This document shows, in pieces, positions 26,919 to 34,809 of a stretch of DNA of 34,809 nucleotides. The stretch's first letter is position 1. Every line of letters starts with the position of its first letter. Location: NCBI GenBank assembly GCA_025769875.1, contig JAGFNK010000541.1, forward strand, positions 1 to 34,809, written 5' to 3'. Below the pieces are notes generated by a model. That model ran no database searches and had not been told where the DNA came from. It was given only the letters and a program-made list of their open reading frames with translations. Origin of the DNA: Russula earlei (Eukaryota > Basidiomycota > Agaricomycetes > Russulales > Russulaceae). The position numbers were made by a program, and so were the translations under genes.

Positions 26919-27465
26919 GGTATCGTGAAAGTGAAGTGGTGTGATCTCCTTGTCCGTGCTTTGAGACCGAAACGCGGATCGATGAGGAAATCGGGGGTTC
27001 GTGAGACTTTAAGGACGAGGTGGTGAGCGCTCGTTCGAGTGGTGTTGTCTGTTGGATGGATGACGACGAGATGAGATGAGGTCCAGCTGGGCGCTGAATT
27101 TGATATTTATTTCCTCATTTCCGTCCAACGATATATTCGTTTCGTTACAACGCTCGTGCGGCCACAAGTTGAGTTGCAGCGCAGCGCGAGCGTAGGGCGT
27201 GATCGTGTACTCGTACTACAAATATTACAAAGGGCTCGAGGGGCCGTGATCACGATGTGTAACGGGGAGCAGCGATAAACAAGGGAATAAATAGATGCGC
27301 AGGTTGAAATGCACGCTTGTCTCTGCCACCGTCAAACTATCAAGATGACCCGGGGTTGCCGCTGGAAGGGTTTCACAATGAGCGGTCACGTTAGAAAAAC
27401 CTACCAAGACCGGACCTTGTGCTCATCCAAAATTTTTGGTGTAGCATACAAACTACATGTCGAGT
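26919..27465. other. Intergenic region: SEC14 promoter side and EMG1 3' side
   Basis: 547 bp without a supported gene. It must hold the SEC14 promoter near 26919-27100 and the EMG1 3' UTR and terminator near 27250-27465. No sharp signal is visible. Confidence 0.4.
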
Positions 27466-28406
27466 TCAGACAATATCCCAAAGCTCTTCCAGAGCGCAGC
27501 AAAACTACCGGGCAGTCATTCACGATCCATGCCGGTCACAAGATAGATCCATACCTTGCCACAAGCTACACTGGCACTGAGTGGGTAGTCGCTGATGCTG
27601 ATTTCTGATCGACGATATGGTCCGCAAAATCATCTCTTCCGCGAGCCATCGCGCCGACAAACACGGCGATGTGGTGGGTTTCGGGCAAGGTGGGCAGGTA
27701 CCGTGACAAACGCACGGTTTGTGAGTCACCCGACAAGGCTTTCGGGTGGACGATGAGCCAACGATTCTGAGAGTCGTTCTAAGGGAGACGTACTGATTTT
27801 GTGAGTGTTGGGGGGAAGATGGAGAGTGATGGGGTTCTGATGAAGAGAGATGAGAGGGGAAATGGCCCCGGTTTGGGGAGGAAACGTGCCTTGATGACCT
27901 TGAGAAGCTTCTCAGGGCCGTTGACGCCACGAATGGAAAGTTTATGCAGCAGTTGGACTGATCTGGTCAGCCCAGAAACGGGAAATGACGGGAGGAACTG
28001 ACCCATCAGCCCGCTGAACCGTTTGAACGTGCGGGGAATGCGAACGTGTGGGTTCACCCTCGATTAGCGTCCCTTTGGCCGTGTGTATGTACACCTGCAG
28101 CAGCCCTGCTTTGTTCAGCGGTGAGTCCAGTAGGGTCAGCAGGCATTGATGGGTGATGTCCGGACGGGCGTCGGCGATATCACGCCCGGCCTTGGCCAGG
28201 ATCCCTTGATGATCGTCGCAATTGAGCAGCGTGTACTTCGCCTCCCCCTCCCGCCCGTTCCGTGACTTGCCGACCTTGGTCACCTTGTACGCCTCGAGGC
28301 ATGCTTGCTCGAGCACGACATAAAGTCGGCGGGGTCCGTTGACAGCCGTTGGCCCACGAGGAATCTGCGCCTGCACTGGAACCATCGATGGATTCGCGCT
28401 TGGCAT
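27466..28406 (-). CDS. EMG1: Ribosome biogenesis SPOUT methyltransferase EMG1/NEP1, 5 exons, two single-base indels
   Basis: From ATG 28406 ([18 protein letters not shown]) the frame gives [57 protein letters not shown] and [15 protein letters not shown]. These are the hallmark Nep1 motifs. Exons are 28406-28003, 27957-27890, 27836-27794, 27738-27555 and 27504-27466, with introns of only 45-55 bp; one is GC-AG (27837-27889). Later exons give [73 protein letters not shown] and [11 protein letters not shown]. One extra G (about 28050, GGG) and one missing A (about 27618, AAA) break the frame. All other joins are exact, so either these are homopolymer errors or the gene died very recently. The enzyme N1-methylates a pseudouridine in 18S rRNA and helps build the small subunit. 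The N-terminus may extend upstream: in 28782-28407 broken frames give MPSEQSSSPPSASSLRAQ and [11 protein letters not shown], with an acidic EELDDDDEV. Confidence 0.88.
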
Positions 28407-28782
28407 GCCCCGAGAACGACCGGCGGGTAACGGTTCGCGTCGGCCTCGAGGCAACCTCGTCGTCGTCATCAAGCTCTTCGTGTTCCCCACGAACTCGTGG
28501 CGTGGACAGTGGTCGCTGAATTGCACGAGGGTACAGGAGACACTAGAACTTCATCGTCTGAAGCCTCGCTTGAGTTGCTTCCCACATGGATCAGTTTTCG
28601 CGAGGGTGATCGTTCGCGTTCGTCTACAGGGGTGGATTTCGGTCGTTGGTGGGTGGTCAACGGTGAGATAGACGCCGTTTTTTAGAGTAGCGAGCGCGGG
28701 AGGCAGAGTGGTCGCAGATCCAGAATGTCTGCGCCCGAAGGGAGGACGCAGATGGTGGGGACGAGGACTGTTCAGATGGCAT
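28407..28782 (-). other. Possible N-terminal extension of EMG1, frames broken
   Basis: Starting from an ATG at 28782 three successive frames look protein-like: MPSEQSSSPPSASSLRAQ, then ERERSPSRKLIHVGSNSSEA, then [20 protein letters not shown]. Switching between them needs single-base changes at an A run (about 28680) and a G run (about 28490). Emg1 proteins of fungi often start with an unconserved, acidic, disordered segment, so this fits. It could instead be non-coding. Confidence 0.4.
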
Positions 28783-29139
28783 CTTCGAAAGGATGACGAT
28801 TCGACTGATGCAATAAAAAGACAAATGGTGGTCAGAGGCAAGGTTCAAGGGACTAGCCCAGTGGTGAAATATTCATAGTACTTGCTCTCCCACGATAATG
28901 GTCGATCCATTATCGCTGTCGCTGTCGCTGTATTCGCAACCAGATTGATCAAGTATACGCACGCCAACTAAAAGTCGAGATAGCGAGTTCCGACACCTGA
29001 ATCGGACACACCGAGTCCTCTTCTAACACCCGTCCAATCTATGTTCGCATGGCCCCCCCGTCGATTTTCCGGTGACGGAACTCTCGTGGCCTTCACAGTT
29101 CCGCGTTCCTAGACAGACAACTCCCGCGTTCTTTTAGGG
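28783..29139. other. Upstream intergenic region of EMG1
   Basis: No gene is supported. It contains a short GCTGTC hexamer run, three copies at about 28914-28931. Confidence 0.4.
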
Positions 29140-31500
29140 TTGTACAGTGCTACTCTTTCCCCGTCATGCTGTCATTCAGCCCCTCTGGAGAAACGAAAGT
29201 AACCGCGTCGACGAGCTCCGGTTCCATTGGTGGCGGAAGCATGCCCCGCCCATCCCTCCCCAATCAAGTCTCCTCGCCTTCCTCCATGTCTACCTCTTCA
29301 ATATCAGCAACAGTCTCCAAGGCGGCGTTTTCGCTCGTGGGTTGGCACTTCGGCCGGTGGCATATGGGTGTATTTCCAGTTTCTGGCTCGACAGCTTAGG
29401 CTATGCTATGCCATGGCTCTGTTTCACAGTGCTTATTTCTTCTTCATCGTGCCCACTTTGAGCGCTTTGTTGTCTGAGTATCAACGTTTCTCGAGCTTGA
29501 GTGGCTAACAAGATGTGCGGATGATGCAGCGCTGCGATGACGTAGCTTCGGGACCATCAACAGAGATCCATGACTGTATCTTCAAATATTTTGAGTGAAC
29601 AAGAACAATTCCGTTGGCATTGCGCTCACCGCTTTTGGTCAGGAATCTCGGGAGGCGTCTTCCGAAGTCGTTCGGAATACGGAATGCTATCGGACTTCAG
29701 AGTAGATTCGTGCGTCGCAGTCATGGTCATCACAAAATTAGTTGGCTAACCACCCATCTTAACGCTGCTAGTGACCCACACATTTCTGATGTAGTTCGGT
29801 CCATCTTGGGGCTGTTGCATTTCCTGGAATGGAACGCCCGCTTCCGTTGAGATGGGTCATTCTTTGTGCCCCCGGTACAAATACAGCAACAGGCGGCTTG
29901 CCCATACTTGTATATACAAGGCATAATTATCGCAACGGAACACGATGTCCCGTCAGACTGGGTTCACTCGTGACCAAGTGGGCATCTACAAATCTTTGTC
30001 CCACGGGGACTCAGACACCTGATACCCCCCCAACTTCACCCGTCGGTCTCCCACTCTCAGACTGATTGGGAGCCAAGCGACGCAGTTGAACCACGATCCG
30101 AATTTGAACGTACTCCTCTTGCCGCAGGATCTCGGTGGCCTCGTGGGACGACATCGCTCTGGGCTGGGGGGGGGGGGGGGGCGTAAGAACGGTGCGCCAT
30201 GCGGTATGGAGATTTTTGCGTAACGTCCTCAAGAGGATCAATGTCGACATCAATGCAATGCTTTCTCCCGAGTCACGGAGCCGCGGATCCCACCGACATG
30301 TTCGCTCCCATTCTTTCGTCAGCGTTTCTATTGTGTAACGCGTCTGTCATCGCTTACGCTCGACACCTTACGTCCGCGACGTTTGCATCGGAGACGCCTC
30401 CCACCCTCCAGCTTCCTTTTCCAACCCGCACACGCCATGACTTGACTTTGGCCACTCTGCCCCTTCCCACTTGCTCACGTCCTGTACCGCCTTGTGACCG
30501 ACAGACGCGCGATCACTCGGGAATCTGGCTGTGCCCATTATGCATTCCTGCCCTCTTCCTCCTTACGTGCCTCTGCCCAACCCTGCTATTTCCCTCAACA
30601 CTCCAGGACAAGCAACCGCTGACTACCCGATCACCTCATCAATTGCAGTGGATCTAGGTGTCGTGGCTCCAGAGATACGGACGTCCCTGTGCGTTTGCCC
30701 ACGTTACAGAACTGATGTAGGTTAACGCTCGTCGCTTTTCCCAATTTTCATTGAAATACTCAAATCTATCGTACATTGTTTCATCCTTGTACTGACGATT
30801 GTAGACAGTTCGTTTCACACCATAAAGTGGCGCATTCGCGCCTTCGTCGCCAAAGTCAAACGAGTACCGCCTCTTTTTCTACCCTCAACGTCCTTTTTTG
30901 GGCGTACCTCTCCGTGAACGATTAACTCAAGCATCCTACATGATGTCTTCTTGACAGCCTGTGGCAACTTTCCACAAAGCTACTACCCTGCCGACAGGCC
31001 ACTATGATGTACTCCAAAGGCACCGTCATGGATGAAGTTCATTCCATGGTGATTATGTATGGCCGTCATAGCTTGGAGAACAGTTGGTTATAGGTACCAA
31101 AATCGTTACATCTTATCATCGTTTCACAACCTTCTCACAGGGCATGACACGAATGAACGAACCTTTTCGAAAACTAGGGTACAATCCATGGGAATTTTAT
31201 GGGGGAAGCCATGCCAAGTGCAATACCCTACTGAAGACATACGTTGTGGTTCCTGACATTGCAACGATGCCCACAGCCAAGCAACCAGTCCACCAGATTA
31301 CTTGGTCTCAGAGTATGCCGTTTCTTGGGCGATATGAGCCCCAGTCAATAGCCCACGCGCATTTTCCGGATATGAATACCACGGATTGGACTGACACTGA
31401 ATTGAAACATCAATGAGCATCCAGTATTGCGGTCTCTATGTCTCAGATGGCCGTGTGCTCCGTTCTGGAGGCGATAGAATCATGATGGTTGTCTTTATCC
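29140..31500 (+). repeat. Degenerate tandem unit, copy 1
   Basis: Anchors at 29313, 29496, 29822, 30180-30390, 30950 and 31075 match in the same order and orientation with 32034, 32191, 32372, 32636-32830, 33362 and 33721. The best stretch, around 30310-30400, shares GCGTTTC-ATTGTG-AACGC, TTACGCTCGAC, TCCGCGAC and CATCGGAG with copy 2. I recognise no protein in it; open frames are short and differ between copies. It is CpG-rich, so not decayed in the manner of the retrotransposon nest. Confidence 0.6.
30166..30181 (+). repeat. Poly-G homopolymer, 16 bases
   Basis: An uninterrupted run of 16 G following GGGCT, inside tandem copy 1. Copy 2 has no such run at the corresponding place (about 32630, where it has a 7-A run). 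Confidence 0.9.
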
Positions 31501-31689
31501 ACTAACAAATGCTAGGTTGGACCGATGATGAAACTCCAGATCCGAGTCGATGATTCTTACCCTGTAAATACGTCATTGGATCACGGCTATGTTCTCCTTC
31601 ATGCGTGGGGAGATTACTGTGCCAGTGAGCGTACTGTGGTACACCAGTCGTGAGCGTCACATGAACTGACGTGACGCTGTCCATTGATG

Positions 31690-34100
31690 CTGCCGTTGGC
31701 CCTCGCACCCATGGAATCTTCTATGATACTTCCAGTCTCCACGCCCCAAGACAAACTTCTAGGCTTTGTTGCATACCACGCCCACGACCACTTATTCGCT
31801 CATTGTCTTGACGACTCTGCGTTCATTCCAGCTCCGCGTACTTTCAGATACTACTGTATCGCCAATTTTGGCAACCTTTGTGGTGGTGTCGTTCCCAGTG
31901 TGCTGTCATGCTATGATGTTCGGAGAAGCAATAGCCCCGGCGTCTTGAGCGGGTGTGTGTGTGCATTCGTTGCCATTGATGGTCCAAACCTCGCTTCTGG
32001 CCTCCGTGTCTATCCCCTTATTATCAACCCCACAGTCTCCAAGGCGGTGACCTGTCGGTTGCAATTCTATCACTGACATATCGCCGCGTCCTTCTCATCT
32101 ATTTTTTGCTCGACGGCCTAATCAACGGTTCGGTTGCATTTTCACCGATCCCTCTGACTATGCAGGCTGTGAACGTTTCGTTGTCTGGTTTATTGAGTGG
32201 CTAATGAGGTGTTCAGAGGGTGTTACCGCCGCTCTGAATCCGTTTTGGGATTTCAGAAATCTAATACCGGGGATCTCCGACCTACACCGATCGATCATTG
32301 GCAACTTCGCTCGTGACAAACTTGGATTAGTTATAACATGGTTCGGCTGACTTTCTCTTCTCATGGGAATCGACATTGAATGGAATGCCTGGCTTCACTG
32401 AGATCTCTGTACTCTCGCATCCCACCTGGATCAAATAATCTCACAACCGTAGGTAGGGGATTGCGCCCACTCCAGTTGGGCATCCCAGAAACCGTTCTCC
32501 GAGACTATCTGTCATTGGAAGGGCGTGCTACTCGCCAGTCCTCTCACTTGCAACCCAATTTGACGTATTCGATGCTCTTCCTGCGCCGTAGTTGGGTCTT
32601 GGAGCCCTGCGGGACGAAATCGGTCTTGAATCCAAAAAAACGGTGCGCGATGTGGAGTTTTCGAACGCCATGCTACCACGACTGCTTCCTCACGAGCCGC
32701 GGCGGATTCTTCCACTGACACGTCCCCCCGTTCTTCGTCGGCGTTTCCATTGTGCAACGCCACCCCTTCATCGCCTTACGCTCGACCCCCCGTCGTCTCC
32801 GCGACATGTCCATCGGAGGTGGTGCCTCCGCAGTGAGTCGCGGTCGTCCCGGTCGACCTCCTAGTTGCCATTCACATGTCCCACCTTATGTCTCAGTGTT
32901 TCAGGCCATTCCAGATTGCCCACGCCCCACGAAAATCGCGCACCGCGCTACGACCAGCAGACGAGCGACCACGGGGCGATCCGGCTGTACCACCTCGCCA
33001 CACCCTCCTTACGTGCCTCCATCCAATCCTGTCATTCCGGACCCTCAACTCAACAGCAGCGACGCTTCGAGACGGGCACCACCACATCCGAGTCGATGCC
33101 GGTATCACGTCTCCCGAGATGCCACGCGCCTCAGGCTGTCTCCTTTTCCTTTCGTTTTCCCCCTGACAGGTCTCGTTACGGAGCTCATAGTTCAACGCCG
33201 GTCTCTTTTTCCATCTTAAGCGTTAATTTTTTTTGGACGTTATGCCGACGATGTCGACAGCTCGCTTCGCTCAATAATTGTGTATTCGACGCTGTCGTCA
33301 CATCACCTCCCCCCCTCACTTCCCCCCCTCATTCATTTTTATATTCTGGAAATGCCTTCTTACAGTCTATGGCAACTTTTCCTCCAGGTGCGACTCTGCC
33401 GATGGGTCTCCATTGGATGAGACTGCACTTTAGGGCATGGGTCTGCATCCGAACACCAGGATGACAGGACACTAAACAAACCTGATGTTTACTACATCGG
33501 AGTCTCAGTCCTGGAGGAGCATGAAGATCGTGAATTTCATTTGTCCCGAGAAGGAGTATGTTTTTCTGAGCTCATGAAAATACCCACTGACATTGGTCAC
33601 GACTCAAGGAGACCCTTGGGAAAGCTCCGACTGTGGACGAAGTTTATTGACCTTTTGTCCGAAATTGACAGTGAACTCAACACATGTGATAAGTGCTCAC
33701 GTATGGCCCATCACACCCTCGAGGACAGTTGGTCATAAGTACCAAAGCGTGCGTTATATCTTATTACGTTTCTCATGTCCCTTCTGTACAAGCTCCTGAT
33801 GACAGGTTTAGGGTGGCCTGGCTAGGGAGACAAGCGAGGCGAGGTACAATGTCGAAGACTGAGGTTGGCCTTCCCAGCATCATGACAATGTTCAGCACAG
33901 AACGATCAACGCCCGAGGTCACATGGCATTGTTGTACGTGACTCCTTGAGTGTTGCGCGCGAACGAGGGATGCTGCTGCCAAGGCTTATGTTTATGTGGC
34001 GAATGTGAGGTGACAGATAAATGGCGACATGGCAACCAGACGCCACATTTCCCACCCGGTTGACGCAAAATGATGTGGACCGCACCGTCATTATCGCGAC
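31690..34100 (+). repeat. Degenerate tandem unit, copy 2
   Basis: Second copy of the unit at 29140-31500 (see the anchors there). Spacing between matched anchors ranges from about 2407 to 2721 bp, so indels have accumulated. The longest protein-like stretch is about 33490-33735 (YYIGVSVLEEHEDREFHLSR, then LRLWTKFIDLLSEIDSELN), which I cannot assign to a family. Confidence 0.6.
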
Positions 34101-34809
34101 TGGTGCTTACGCATTTTGAGCGTCGTGTTAGCCTCATGAACCACTGTGTGCGCTCTTCATAGTAGGCTGCATTGAATAGGGAAGATAACGCGTACGACGC
34201 GGCCTGCTGTAGATTGATTACAGCTCTCTGGGCTGGCATGGCATGGCATTTCCCGAGTCTGCTTGAATTCACATAAGACCCACGAAGGGGACGGCAATGG
34301 AATGCTGGACGCCGTACCATAATGTCAGCATGAAAAAAAAAACTTGCTTCATGGCCTAGTCATATCGTTCGTCACGTCCTGCCTTGCCTTGAAAAGTTCT
34401 GAGGGCTGACTATTTTACTAGTGGACTCCGAGTCTGACATCCGACAAACCATATCTTGAGGTCAGGTTGCGGGACACTCTATGAGTGGGAAATACACTGC
34501 CACGCATGTCGTCGTCTGATTGATTTACCATTTCGTGGACATCAGATTGAATGTGGGAATTGTCGATGCCTCGATCGATCTCAGGGCGATGAACCTCGCT
34601 ACAATTCACGCTGGAGTGCCAGAGAGGTTCCGTGGCCGCGCCGTCCAAGAACTCTGCGAATTGTATATCCCGATGAGAACCACAGCACCTTTGTAGAGAA
34701 TCCCGCCGAGGGCATGCCCACAACTGACTCGGATCGTCCCCAGGCCGCCTCCCCCCCCCCTTACTGGCCCCCCCGTCTCCAGGGCCGCCATGAGAACAAT
34801 CATCGACGG
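34101..34809. other. Right end of the window, nothing supported
   Basis: Open frames up to about 100 codons occur on the minus strand without any domain or composition I recognise. No repeat of the earlier compartments is seen. Confidence 0.4.

Noticed and set aside
28914..28931. GCTGTC hexamer run as a regulatory element
   Set aside because: Three copies only; too short to claim more than a simple repeat.
33919..34723. Minus-strand frames of 101-133 codons near the right end
   Set aside because: No recognisable motif, and not preserved in the other tandem unit.

Overview
The window looks like genomic DNA from a filamentous basidiomycete, probably an Agaricomycete. The genes carry many short introns (45-131 bp) with GT/GC..AG ends. 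The recognisable proteins are fungal: RPN10, SEC14, EMG1/NEP1, an SLT2-type MAP kinase and a group III (Nik1-type) hybrid histidine kinase. The Ty1/copia elements are also of a fungal kind. I cannot name the species.

There are four compartments. (1) 1-6.5 kb is a patchwork of broken host-gene copies, all on the plus strand and all with introns kept: an RMD1/DUF155 fragment, an MPK1/SLT2 MAP-kinase relic, a TMEM184/DUF300 fragment, and a 3' piece of RPN10 split by a histidine-kinase relic. GAGCC-rich blocks, partly inverted relative to each other, lie at both sides. The likely parent of the RPN10 piece is the intact gene at 24.0-25.3 kb. (2) 6.5-21.2 kb is a retrotransposon nest. A truncated copia element (C) lies at 6.5-7.0 kb. 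Two full-length copia elements follow, A (7513-11868, minus) and B (12295-16535, plus), head to head, each with a perfect 5-bp target duplication. They sit in an old, almost CpG-free repeat block that runs on to a broken LTR at 21.14-21.20 kb. (3) 21.5-28.8 kb is the gene-rich part: a coiled-coil protein (minus), a two-exon proline/serine-rich protein (minus), RPN10 (plus), SEC14 (minus) and EMG1 (minus). RPN10 and the proline/serine-rich gene diverge from a 317-bp gap. RPN10 and SEC14 converge. (4) 29.1-34.1 kb has no gene I can support, but holds two diverged copies of a unit of about 2.5 kb in tandem.

The live genes are housekeeping genes: proteasomal ubiquitin reception, phosphatidylinositol/phosphatidylcholine transfer and 18S rRNA modification. 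They do not form one pathway. The common theme is genome dynamics. Host-gene pieces were copied at DNA level into a mosaic. A copia lineage lacking the integrase core and reverse-transcriptase palm still moved. CpG-to-TpG/CpA decay has worked on the repeats and on the duplicated RPN10 piece, but not on the parent gene.

Caution: EMG1 and the coiled-coil gene are broken only by single-base indels at homopolymer runs, so assembly error is a real possibility there. The relics in the first 6 kb also carry in-frame stops and larger deletions.
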